Of a DNA stretch of 64,000 nt, positions 1 to 10,795 are shown piece by piece. Source of the DNA: Chrysophaeum taylorii (Eukaryota > Sar > Pelagophyceae > Pelagomonadales > Pelagomonadaceae); assembly GCA_029834535.1 (NCBI GenBank), contig JAQMWT010000451.1, positions 1-64,000 on the forward strand. Direction: 5' to 3'. Within the stretch, counting starts at the first letter, position 1; each line of letters opens with the position of its first letter. A program made the translations under genes and the position numbers. The notes beneath the pieces were generated by a model, which was not told the origin of the DNA, did not search any database, and was given only the letters and a program-made list of their open reading frames with translations.

Positions 1-3000
1 GCGGAAACAGCGTCGGTAGGGCGTAGGGCAGATTCAGTTGGATATGGATAGTAGGGTCGGTACGTAAGACCTGGTGATAAACTCTGTAGAGACCAGAAGG
101 TATTCCTCAAGTCAGCCAGAGATGCAGAAGTAGCGCCAAACTCGGATGAGTTGTGATCAATAAAGCTGGTCGGCGCCAGGTACGTAAGTGCATATTCTAA
201 GGAAGAAGTACCGAAGGCAGCAGCGTGTTCAGTGAACGCAGATAAAAGGGGCTGAGGAATAGGGCACGCAGGTGAACCATCAGCAGTTAAAAGGTTGCAG
301 CTGGGATGCTGGATGCGCACTGGTCGTGGGCGAAGTAACCATCGACGTGCGGGTAGCGGGCAAGTAAGTCAGTGCGCAACGGGAGAAGAAGACAGGCTAA
401 CAACGCATGTTCCCCTCTGAGCAGATAGCAGACCAGAGGATACCACCACGGAGATGAAGGGCGGAGAGGGCGGGAGACTTGAACGTAAGAAAGTGGTGGC
501 GAAGATCCCAGCGGGAATCGGCGAGCTTGCCACCAGCGGCTTTGTAAGCACCAATAGTCGACGCTTGTAACCGGGCTCGGATAGTTGTCATAAAAGTAAG
601 TGGCCTTGCGAGTGTTAGGTTTTTTGGAACCTGGAACAAGAATGAGGTCATCTTGTGCAAAAAGGTCTTTGTAAGAAGGAAGCAAGGGCGGCGGTGACAT
701 AGAGCCAGATTCGTCGGCGGTAGCGTCAGAAGAGGGAGAAGAGGCCAGGTAGGGGACGAAGAAGGAGCTGAAGGAGGTGGGGAGTGCCCCCTCTGAGGAT
801 GAGGTGGCGTCCCCCTCTGAATGACATGGTCTTGGCAGTGGCGTGGGGTGTGAGCGAGAAGGGCGCGGAAGGAGCATGTGGCGGAGGAGCTAATTCAGGA
901 TCAGGAGTAGGATGCTGCAACATGTAGAGGAATTGCAGCTTGGACGAAATACGAATTTGTCCGTTTTCAGGGTTGAGGGCGACGTCAGCGAGATGGTCGA
1001 CGCGTGGGGAGACGAGCGGGTTTTGCGCGTTGGCGCAACAGAGATACAATATTTGCGGCGGCACGGTTCCCACTTGTGGTGTTCATGGGGCTCAATAGGG
1101 GTAACATTCAGCGCCAAAATCTTGAGCATATCGTGTTGGAGTGCTGAGTTGGTTGTAAGTAGCTGTTGCGGACTCAGAATAGCATGATGAACGCTCGAGC
1201 GTGGCGTTCGGGAGAAGGTTATAGCTTTGAACGGTGTGTATCACCGCCCATGGGAACATGATAGCGGGTTCCACGATCTTGGCGCCACGATAGTGAGCAT
1301 TAAGGAGAGAACGAAGGCGAGTTGAGGAGGCGGAGGCGATGAAACCGATGGCAGACTCAACTTCAAAGTTAAAGTGGTGCATGTACGGCGGGAAGGCAAT
1401 GAGTTGAATGCCCTTATCGACGCGGTACGGGGAGGTAATGTGCTGGCTAAAGTAAGGCTTGGCATCGGAGTAGAGGGTGCGCATGTGCACATTGAGTTGT
1501 GTGACAGAAGTCATACACAAAATCAGAGCTTGAGTGAACTTCGTGGCGTTGGTGGTGCGTGTAAAGTACACCAAGAGAAATTTCGAAAAGAGTTCCTTGA
1601 AGACGATGATATGTTTGAAGCCTCCCATTCGGATGGGATGGTCACATAGCCGCCGTCGCACGCCCAGACTTCACCGGCTTTGTGGGTTTGCTCAAAGGAA
1701 GGCTGCATTGAAATGCTTGTGCGGGTGGCGCTTGTTGTGTGCGATGCAGTCGGTGCATAAGTCGCGATATGGTGTCAGAAGCAGAGAATCCAGGGCGAGC
1801 AAGTACGTTGGGGGCCTTGGCAGCGACGTTGTCGGGGCAGTGATACCCGGTGAAAGCGTTGCACGTTCTGGCATTGAGATATTCGGTGGATCCGTGTGCG
1901 AGGACTTACGAGGAATGGATGAGCGGGAATGTGCCGTTTGCGCCGAATCGAACTTGAGTTCGGTGTCTAAGGCAGGAAGGCGGTGCGTCGTCATCCTGGT
2001 GCACAGCAGGGTCACTTGAGGTGCATCCTCATTATCACGAGTAGCGAGAGTATCTTCGTAGGACGACGATATATAGTTTAACTGACATTTCGGTCAAGCA
2101 GTTGCTGGAAATAGACATCATAGTTGTGCCAAAGACTAGGTATCTGTGCTGCACGTGGTGGAGGCTTGGTCAACGGTCATAAAATTGGGTACGTAGGATT
2201 TCTTCGTCACGGCAGCAGTATGTTGGTAGGGTCCAACATAGGGATTTAATATCGGCGACGATGAGCGGGTGCTTGCAAGTGCTGTACGTACCGGCAGGCA
2301 GAGCATTGCTGAGCATGTCACAGCAAAGGTCATGGCGTAGAGACAAGAGGAAAGTTTCTGTTGTTTGGTGTGGTTGTTAGCACGAATCAACTCCGGTCGA
2401 GTGGGGTAGCGTAATTTCCCGTTGCGAGGGTCGAGTAAAATAATATTGGCATACCCTCGGACGGTTGGCAATGGAGCAAGCATTGAGTGGATTTTAGAGC
2501 CGAGTTTGCGGTCACTTCCACGAAGGTACCCTATATAGCGACTATGAGATGGTGATGATCTTCCAGAGCAAAAAGAGAATCCTTGTAATCGAAAAGGTGT
2601 CGGTGGCCTTGTAGGTAAGGCAGCCAGGCATCACGAGCGCATCTGGACACGAGGTTTGTATGGCGGTGCCATAGGTGGAGCCAACTTGGGGAAGGGCTTG
2701 GACTATCCACAAACCACATAAACGGCAGATATGGACCATGCAGTCGCAGGGGATGTCGAAGCAGTGAACGTACGTGTACCCAAGGCAATGGGAGTGGAGT
2801 TTTTGTGGTGGCGTTCTCTATGGTGAGGTTGCCGTCGGAATGGTGGCCACCAGTTAAGAAGTAGGAGTTGTGTGATGTTGATGAGGTTGTAAGTAATAAC
2901 CTGTGTGACGGTTGGTTAGTTTCAAAAGGTTATGTAATAGGACACAGGAGTGGTGAGTTAGTATGTAAGCTTGCAAACAGAATGAGAGTTGTAAAAATCT

Positions 3001-5090
3001 TGACGTGTATAGGATGGCATTGGGTAATGGCTCCATAGAGGAGCGTTTAAAGCACAACTGTTGGTAAGTACCTCGGATTGAACGGAGTGAGTACGTTGCT
3101 CGTGAGCCTGTTGTGAGTGAAGGCGAAGTAGTAGTAACATATTGAGGATTCAAGGTCAGCCATAGTAAGCTGAGCAGAACCTGTGCGAGTAAGGTGCAAA
3201 CGTTTATAAACGGATATATATGGAGGATCGGGAACACCCGGATCCAGTCTTTGGATATGTGGTTAGGTAGCCAAAGGCGCTTAGAATAACCAAGATCATC
3301 CACGATCTTTAGGAAGGGCGTGGATGGAGGATGGGCCACGATGATGGTTTGAATTGGTCAGTAGAATATGCTGCGTGCATACCATATTCACCTTTCTCTA
3401 GATTGGTAGTCGCCACATAGGTAGGTCGGGAACCTATCAACAACATCGACACAGTAATCAAGGGTAGTATAGATAAGGTTGGCCACTGTGATGTGGTCTT
3501 GGTGACGAGTACTTATGCGGAGGCGTCATCTCAGCCAGTAGTACCAAGGGCTGGAGTAGCTTGATGACAGACAGCATGCTGTCGAAAAGAGAATCGTCCA
3601 GCAGGCTGTGTAAGTCTTCTGACTTTTGTTGTTTTAGTAAATTCCTGTTTGTGCAGGGAGGAGTGATCTCAATTATATCACAATAGAATGTGCACCTTAC
3701 CCTGATCGCCGAATGCGGTTGCGATGGAGGACGGTGCCTCATGAATCCTGAGCCTTGCGAGGGCATCCGCCCTCCCGGCGTAGGTTGGCACCTATTCGCC
3801 TCCCGGGCGGGCCGGTTGGCAGCCGGAACGTTCGCAGTGGGACGGTATGGCCGGGGGCGCAGACGGAAGGTTATCGACGAGTTGGTTGTCAGTACATCGC
3901 GGTCTCCTCGTCGCATGGCGTGACAAACTTGATGGTCACTCTCCGCCGACCGACCTTTCGGCGCTCCTCGTCTACAGGCCCGTGATTCCGGACTGGCTCC
4001 TGTCGGTCAGCCTGGCTCCCATGCTCGGGGAGGTCTGAAGTTAGTTAAATTTGTGGCGCCTTTCCTCTGGTGAGATTAGTGAAGATGGTTAATAAAGGCG
4101 GGGAAGTTCAATAATAGTACAATAGGAAAACGGTGGCGTAACATACGAACAAGCGTATCATCAGACTCAACAACAACATGATATTTAAGCCTAAGTCATT
4201 AGTGGCTTGAGACAGGAACGCCGGAGTTGACAAACCAGAACAAAGTAACATGACAGAGGGTTTGCGGAGATTGGACTCTTGTGAGAGAAAAACTGGCCGT
4301 GAGAGTAGTCAATTTAATGGCTGCGTATTTTGCTGAACAAATTTGTTCTGTTTCCGAAGATTGAGAACCAAAGGGCGAATCCACGGCCGATCTGGTAAAA
4401 CTCGTTGGAGTAGGTATTGTAGTATGTGTGAGTCCCTGTTTTCATGGTATCGCTGAGAAATGCAAGGAGCGAAGTTCCAGCCGCTTGTCGCGCGATGTTG
4501 TAAGTGATACAAGCAACGATGTTGCGTGTTAACATCATGTGTGATGCCCGCTGTTGTCCTGTTGCCGTCTGAATAACAATCGGAGCGTATGTGAGTCAAT
4601 GGAATTATATGATTGGGTATTGCGAAATCGTAGGTGGACATCAATGAGATGGTAGCACAAGAGTCAAAATATAGAAAAGAGCAATGTGGAGGACACACCT
4701 TCATGTAGTTGGTGAGAAGGCGTTTTCGAATGTGGGCAAGTAGTGGAGAGTGGCTGTAAAAGTTCTTCAGCAATAACAGTTCGTTGGAATAATGATCGGT
4801 TGAACAGGTGGTGATGGCTCGTCAGCCTCATCAGCCATGCCGTGCTTTTCGTCAAATGACGATAGAGAGTATGATCGGCATCCCTGGTTTCGGCTTGTGA
4901 TGGTAGGTTGAGGGCAGATTGGACCTGTGAAGATAGCGAGGACAATAATGCTGGTGGTAAAGCCGAGATGGCGGAAGCGGTAAAGAGATTAGACACAGTA
5001 TCTGAAGGATTGCCCTGTGTGTTTGTAGTAGGAGGAGTTGTTGTTGGGGTGGGAGCAGTAACGACAGTATGGTGTTGTGGCTCCACGTAG
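1..5090 (-). mobile_element. Ty1/copia-like LTR retrotransposon relic, truncated by window edge
   Basis: A fossil element read on the minus strand. Around 1090-1750 the translation resembles a copia integrase core: a GEVWACD start, an FSKFLLVYF stretch, an LYSDA segment, and a later region like the post-catalytic helix. Around 4660-5090 a Pro/Thr-rich start followed by a helical stretch could be Gag. The reverse transcriptase would lie off the left edge. The element is heavily broken (well over ten breaks) and therefore old. No LTR pair could be identified. It is interrupted by a 311-bp SINE-like insertion at 3738-4048. The integrase assignment is fairly firm; the Gag assignment is inference from order and composition. 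Confidence 0.55.
3738..4048 (+). repeat. SINE-like retroposon, full-length copy (311 bp)
   Basis: This copy begins CTCATGAATCCTGAGCC and ends GGTCTGAAGTTAGTTA. It is the same length as, and highly similar to, the copy at 20402-20712. It sits inside the copia relic, so it is younger than that element. No clear target-site duplication is visible here. One arm of the conserved 3' stem-loop (CCGGAC/GTCCGG) has decayed. Confidence 0.75.
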
Positions 5091-5850
5091 TTTGACTTCG
5101 GTCGAGATAGATGAACGTCTACATCATAAATGATGTCTTCTGCAAACTGAGCGTTCGTTTAGACAAGTAAACTACGTTGTCCTCAGTAGATAGCGTTGAC
5201 AGGATATCGGCGATTGTAGCAAAGTCTCAAATAACTTTGATATTATGTTGTAGCTGAGCCGTGGTATCATTATCTGTCACATGCTTCGTGAGTTCGCCAC
5301 TGTTCTCGCAGGGTGTTTAGGTGTGGTTTGTTCGATCTAATGTTTCATGTTAGACCGAGGACCTGTCAAAAGTGCGGGGGTAAATTGGACGGTCATGGGA
5401 CTGTCCGGCAGTTTCCTTGGTGACGTAAGAATCACCAGGACGATAATGATAAATCGCTGCGAGAGAAAGGCGTGAGAGAATCAATAGAGTTACTCAAGCT
5501 TCTAGGATTAAACGAGGAAAATGTAGCAGGTTGGGACAAGCGGATGACGAGTGTGTTAGCAGTTTGAGTCAGACTTTTGTCCGATAGTCCAAAGTAGCGT
5601 AATAGGCGACTTTGGCTTTGGTTGAGATGAAAAACCTTCGACATAGGTTTGCCAAGAAGCAGGGCCTAAGCGTCTTTGTTCGACCCATTTGATACGACAT
5701 TGTAAAGGTCTAATGCGTATTCTAAAATGTAGCTTGGGTTGGTAGGGTGACACAATCGTTCAGCTTCTGGTACAGGTCGAGATGAAGATCGGGTTTCGTA
5801 CATATAACACCAACCTACCCAACCACGATCGTAGCGGTTGTTGCTGGTAA
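5091..5850. other. No recognisable gene
   Basis: This is AT-richer sequence upstream of the putative Gag of the retrotransposon relic. It may contain leader or LTR sequence, but no terminal repeat partner lies inside the window. I see no coding signal. Confidence 0.4.
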
Positions 5851-5933
5851 CTAACTAACTTCAGACCTCTCCCGAGCATGGGAGCCAGGCCGGACCGACA
5901 AGAGCCAGTCCGGAATCACGGGCCTGTAGACTA
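5851..5933 (-). repeat. SINE-like retroposon, 5'-truncated copy
   Basis: Only the last ~80 bp of the family is present. It shows the TAACTAACTAAC tail, the CTCCC/GGGAG hairpin and the CCGGAC/GTCCGG stem-loop, both intact. It is followed by a (TTA)n run. 5' truncation is typical of target-primed reverse transcription. Confidence 0.7.
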
Positions 5934-5944
5934 TTATTATTATT

Positions 5945-7450
5945 ATTAGTAATTATTATCATCGGCATAATGCCGATGTATCTCTTCATAGATTTTTCTG
6001 CAAAGAGTGCCAAAGTCGAATTGAAGGTCAGTCTCTTCCTGGTTAAGTTGGTAAGAGATTTGCCTAAATGCTAGGACAGCTTCGATAAATACATGGACAT
6101 ACCAGTTAGGATTGTAAACAGCAGAGTTAAATTGCTGTTTCAAATAAGACACATCAGTAGTCGTAACAGACTCGTAGTGACTAAAGGCGATGAGCATAAT
6201 AGCTCGAGCCTTGTTGGGTAAATAGCTTCGTTGTATACTTCATTGATGGCGGGCCAGGCCGCAAGTGCCGGTTTTAACACTCAAGATTGAAGTAAATGCA
6301 GAATGTAGCGTACGTGCTCTGCAATGGTGGCCAGTCAGCTGCAGTTAACGAAAACATGGTAACCGGGGCACGAACACGAGTGTCAGCCAGGCTGGCCTTC
6401 GGGTGCGCGCGATTTAAGATTCGTTTCCTCTTCTAAGAAACGAGCATGATTTCAGACGTGTGCTGACTTCATAGTCGTAACGACTGACGGTAGCTGAGCT
6501 AACGCCATCAGTGAGTGAAAGCGTTGGTGAAATGCCAACAAAAAAAGTTAAGAAACTCAACTACAGGAGCTTCGAGCTTCAATATATCCGCACCTGTGAT
6601 CGCCTTGGGTGCGGCTCGTGCTGCGTGTTCTGCCATAGCAGTTGACGGGGAACCTGTGGGTTCAGTCACGCAGTTGACACTGTCTAGACATTTAAGGGGT
6701 CTGTCTATCGGTGTCTATGTACACCCATCGTTTTCGATGGAAAATGTGTCGATATGACGACTGTGCAGGCTGTGAGTCCAGAGTAGTGTCGCTAAGCGTA
6801 GTCACTCAGGCAGCTGGTTAGTTTTGGTGCTCTCAAGGAGCTTGTTAAGTGCATTGCCATGTAATGTACGAGTGGACGTACCAAAATATTCCATAACATG
6901 TGTGCAAGAGTACAGGTTAGCCAATTACACACAAACATTGACATGACAATACGATGCTTGAAACAGGTGCACACAAGGTTACACGATCACGTGTGCAAAA
7001 AGTATTATATACAGCCCAATGGTAATGGCGATATATTGACAAGCGTGTCACATTCGAGGCTGAACTGGCGCGGTAACAGTCCAATACCCATGGACGTGCA
7101 TGTTGACGGGTTTCTCAGGGACCCGCCTGGGCCCATAACGCAGAGCATTTAGCAAGCAGTGGTAAGTCACCTGGGAAACCATCCCGTCTCATCGTGAACG
7201 TCTGGAAGGTTAATTCGGGGAATGAAAGGTTATGTTCCCTATATCCTCAGAACATGACAGGCGGTATCTAGAACTATACGAGAAAGGTTAAGTGTATAGT
7301 GCTACATACCTCGGGACGCGCTAGACCATGATGATGAGCGTAGGCACAAATCAGAGGACTATTTGATTGTGTAGAAAAGGAAGAAGAAGGGCAAGGAAGA
7401 GATCACGTTCTCAACGGACGGACAAGGGTAAGAGGCAGCAGATTTCTCTG
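5945..7450. other. No recognisable gene
   Basis: Only short open frames without family resemblance or consistent codon use are present. No RNA gene or repeat of known type was recognised. Confidence 0.4.
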
Positions 7451-7452
7451 CA

Positions 7453-7600
7453 CCCTCTTAGCAGTCGACATTTAAAGACAGACAGAAAAACATCTGTCGA
7501 TTAGTAGTAAGGACTAGTAAGACCAAGTCGGGTTTTCCCCGGCCTTTTTCTCGGGGGGCAAGCCCCCCGAACCCCCCGAGGATGTCGACTGCTAAGAGGG
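7453..7600. mobile_element. Miniature inverted-repeat element with 19-bp TIRs
   Basis: CCCTCTTAGCAGTCGACAT (7453-7471) is repeated exactly in inverse at 7582-7600, delimiting 148 bp. The interior has ACAG repeats and a strong G/C hairpin at 7551-7570. No coding capacity is present. The inner 16-mer of the TIR recurs singly elsewhere in the window (8989, 9189, 23990, 47197, 62426). A non-autonomous DNA transposon (MITE) is the simplest reading; no target duplication was seen. Confidence 0.55.
7551..7570. other. Perfect G/C hairpin
   Basis: TCGGGGGGCAAGCCCCCCGA has 9-bp arms around a 2-nt loop, so it would be very stable in RNA or single-stranded DNA. It lies just inside the right TIR of the miniature element. 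Confidence 0.7.
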
Positions 7601-7604
7601 GGGT

Positions 7605-7830
7605 GTGTGTAGGGGGCATGAAGGATGTGTGTGGGTCTGTGGCTGGAAGCATGTAAACTGCTGGGGGTGTGTGGGGAGCATGAGGGATGTGGGTGGGTTT
7701 GTGGGGTATGAGGGATGTGCCTGACGGGCGGAGATAAGTACGCGGGACCTAGTCGGGGTCATCGCCGAGTCGTGGGGCAGGCGAAGAGAGGGTTGTCCCT
7801 CGACTTAGGGTAAGGATCAGGTAGGCCCGC
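7605..7830 (+). repeat. G/T-rich dispersed repeat, copy 1
   Basis: A run of GTGTGTG with GCATGAAGGATGTG motifs is followed by a conserved stretch (GACCTAGTCGGGGTCATCGC, then GTGGGGCAGGCG). The same order recurs at 9189-9345, with a partial copy at 9030-9080. It sits directly upstream of the Helitron helicase fragment and is probably part of the same element complex. Confidence 0.6.
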
Positions 7831-7834
7831 GACC

Positions 7835-8430
7835 CAGACATTGATCCTCGAAGCCGTCTACAGCGACCTCGCAGACTATTTCCACGACCCGCGGCGGCTC
7901 TTTCAGCGCGCCATTCTCACGCCCCGTCGAAACGATGTTGTCGATGCTGACAACGCGCGCATGACCGCAGCCTTTCCCGGAGACGAGGCGTCGGAGTTCT
8001 TTTCGGCCGACTAGGTTGGGTCGGAAGACGACGCCTCGCTCTTTACAGTCGAGTTTTCAACTCCCTGACAACCAACGGCATGATGACTTTGAGCACGAGC
8101 TTAAGGTCTTCGCAACCTTGACCCGTCCCACGGCCACGGCAACGGTACCAGATACATGATCGATCGTGTCGTTGTCACCGAGGCTCCTCCAACCTGTATC
8201 CCTTAAGGCCCGCCGACGCCAAACGATCAACAAGAGCCAGGGCCAGACGCCCCGCGAGGTCGGCGTCCTCTTGCCCAAGCCCGTCTTCTGCCACGTCCAG
8301 CTCTACGTGGCTCTCTGTTGATCGGCAACCCCGAGGATAAACTCATCTGGGTCGACGACTCCACCCTACCCCACACGTGCTGCGCAATACCGATAAGCCC
8401 CCTCCCGGCGTCTACACGCGCACTATTAGT
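7835..8430 (+). pseudogene. Helitron (PIF1-like) helicase C-terminal fragment
   Basis: The translation contains LADYFHDPRRLFQRAILTPR followed by NDVVDADNAR, then a weakened NLDPxxGxxNGTRYMIDRVV segment. In a shifted frame it continues with the INKSQGQT motif and LYVAL. This order matches the C-terminal part of Helitron PIF1-type helicases (SF1 motifs V-VI). Several frame changes and stops show it is dead. An inverted related copy lies at 33400-34037. The rolling-circle Rep domain was not found. Confidence 0.72.
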
Positions 8431-8485
8431 GAACTTACTGGGACCAGGTGAACTTACTGGAACCAGGTGGACTTACTGGGGTTAG
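8431..8485 (+). repeat. Short tandem repeats of the GAACTTACTGG family
   Basis: About three units of GTGAACTTACTGGGACCAG follow the helicase fragment directly. They continue after the SINE-like insertion (8718-8935), and the same units occur in inverse at 33043-33390. They likely represent the 3' portion of the Helitron complex. Confidence 0.6.
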
Positions 8486-8495
8486 AGATTGGGAT

Positions 8496-8717
8496 GATGG
8501 CCGGGGGGGCGAAGACGGAAGGTTATCGACGAGTTGGTTGTCAGTGACATCGCGGTCTCCTCGTCGCATGGCGACAAGCTTGATGGTCACTCTCCGCCGA
8601 CCGACCGACCTTTCGGCGCTCCTCGTCTACAGGCCCGTGATTCCGGACTGGCACCTGTCGGTCCGGCCTGGCTCCCATGCTCGGGAGAGGTCTGAAGTTA
8701 GTTAGTTAGTTAGTTAC
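8496..8717 (+). repeat. SINE-like retroposon, 5'-truncated copy inside a Helitron-linked repeat
   Basis: This copy starts within the family consensus (GGCCGGGGG) and ends with four GTTA units. It retains the perfect CCGGAC/GTCCGG stem-loop. The flanks GAGATTGGGA and CTAGGTGAAC are adjacent in the uninterrupted repeats near 33080 and 8910, so this is a clean nested insertion. Confidence 0.75.
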
Positions 8718-9480
8718 TAGGTGAACTTTGTGACCAGATGAGCTTCCTGGGTCCAAGCGAACCTACTGGGTTTTTTTTGAGTAAACTCAAAGGATAGCAG
8801 CGTGTGCGGATCAAAGCAGCTTAGATTGGCGGGGATGACGGCGACGAGTTCAAAGGAGAGTGGATGTGAGCACGAGTGGGCTTACGCCGAATTTACTGAG
8901 GTTAGAAATTGGGACTAGGTGAACTTACTGGCCTGCACTTGTAAGTCTTCTAATTGGGAAATGTTTGTTTGTCTGTTTGTTTTTGAAGGTCGACTGCTAA
9001 GAGGGGGGGGGTGTGTTTAGTGCATGAAGGATGTGACCTAGTCGGGGTCATCGCGGAGCCGCGGGGCAGGCGAAGAGAGGACGGGCCCCGCCCGTAGGTC
9101 GTGTTGTCGGTTTGTTTGTAAAGGTGGACTGCTATGAGGGGGGGGCATGAAGGATGTGTGTGTTTAAAGGTGTGTTTGTCTGTAAAGGTCGACTGCTAAG
9201 AGGAGTGTGTGTGTGGGGGCCATGAAGGATGTGGGTGGTTGTGTGGGGTAGGAGGGATGTGCCTGACGGGCGGAGATAAGTATGCGGGACCTAGTCGGGG
9301 TCATCGCCGAGTCGTGGGGCAGGCGTGGAGAGATTTGACCCTCTCCGGGTACATGGTAGAGACTGCGTGCAGTCTTAGGCGTGTACAGACCATTCCGCTT
9401 GTCACATGCTACTACGCAAGGTAGGGATTTAAGCCCTAACTCCTTAAGGACATTAGGTCCCATAGAAGCGTTTACACTGA
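8718..9480 (+). repeat. Composite repeat block linked to Helitron fragments
   Basis: Three pieces are present. First, a 70-bp unit (ACTCAAAGG ... TTAGATTGGCGGG) at about 8775-8840, shared with 24364-24435 and inversely with 33215-33285. Second, GAACTTACTGG units. Third, the 16-mer GTCGACTGCTAAGAGG at 8989 and 9189 (with a variant at 9124) and a second copy of the G/T-rich repeat. No coding potential was recognised. Confidence 0.55.
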
Positions 9481-10795
9481 CAACGAGGGACGAAGCCTCT
9501 GTTAATTAAACAGAAAACCCCGTACCTGACGGTACGCACCCTGGAGGCCTACTCCATGTTGGAAAAGAGCTTCAGACTGGGTTCTTCATAGTCATGAAAA
9601 TGTAATTGCGGAAGGGTAAGGAAGGAAAGAGGGAAAGCTGTATTACGGAGAGAAAACCCTCTTGTATATACAGTGTGAAATGTTCCAGTGTCGCACATAT
9701 AATAGTGTAGCTCTCTGGAAAGCGAAGAGAGGACGGGCCCCGCCCGGAGGTCGTACGCAAAGGTGTGTTCCCATATTGAGGGTTTAGGATAAGGTAGGCG
9801 CGATCTCATTGGCTGCACATACATGGTTGCTGACGTCTATCGAGCTAAACGAGCCAATCGGCGCTCGAGTTAGCTCGTTCTAGAGCATACAAGATCAGCC
9901 CCTAGTAGTTGTGTTGATCTCACTTTCTACATCGCAGGCTGCGCGTCGGGAGTACTACAGCGGGGCCTTCGTGAGCAACCACGAAGACCTCTTTCTGGAT
10001 GACATCGACGGCATGTGGACAAAATTGCCCACCGATGAGCTCCTGATGACGTGTGGTGCCCGTACTTCCGCACTTTCTACCACCTACGTTGCACGCGATA
10101 ACTTCACGTGTTTGGTCCTCATTATTCGTTGATAACATAATTTGCTACCGCTAACGGTGCTTGCAATTGATTGATTCCCCATAAATATCGAGTGCTTCTT
10201 CTATTTTAACCTTGGTGCGGTCCCTTATTCAGGGTCTTTGAACTTTGAAGGTGTTGCGTCACAAATGATATAGAGCGCCAGGATGATGGGCCGACGGTAT
10301 GGTACAAAAAGGATAACGCAAGAAGAAGCACGGGGAAAGCATGCGGGGGAGGCAGACGAGCAAAGACAAAGGCAGGATAGATAGAATCAGAGCAGGGGAG
10401 GGGGACTGGTTGAAGTGTGGTAAGCGCCCGCCACGTTGAGTGCCGAAAGGCGCAGCCAGACAAGAAACGCTGAAAGAGGATTCACTACAATACGTCAATG
10501 ACAGAAGAAATGTTGAGGCAAATAGAAATGAGCACGAGCAGAGCCAAGCTGAAACGGGCGGGAGATCACATAATCTTGTGTTGTGCAATGCATGTTGTTC
10601 GTAAGATTCTGAGCATGGCGTTAGCTTTTTATTAGTTTTTAGTTGGCGCTGAGGATTATGCGGCTGGGACTCACAAACCGTACCGTTTGCGCAACAAATG
10701 TTGAATGTGATGAGAGCCAACTTGAGCTCGCGACAAACATGTTCGGTGGGCGCGGCAGATATATACAAATGTTGTTGTGCGTTCCAGCATTATGA
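9481..10795. other. Downstream flank of the megasynthase gene; no confident gene
   Basis: A short open stretch at about 9935-10130 (GAFVSNHEDLFLDDIDG...) follows a possible 3' splice site (CTACATCGCAG), but it matches no family I know. The remaining sequence is probably the 3' UTR of the gene ending at 10796 plus unassigned sequence. Confidence 0.35.

Noticed and set aside
10206-10768. Minus-strand frames downstream of the megasynthase
   Set aside because: No domain, no convincing ATG context, and likely within its 3' UTR.
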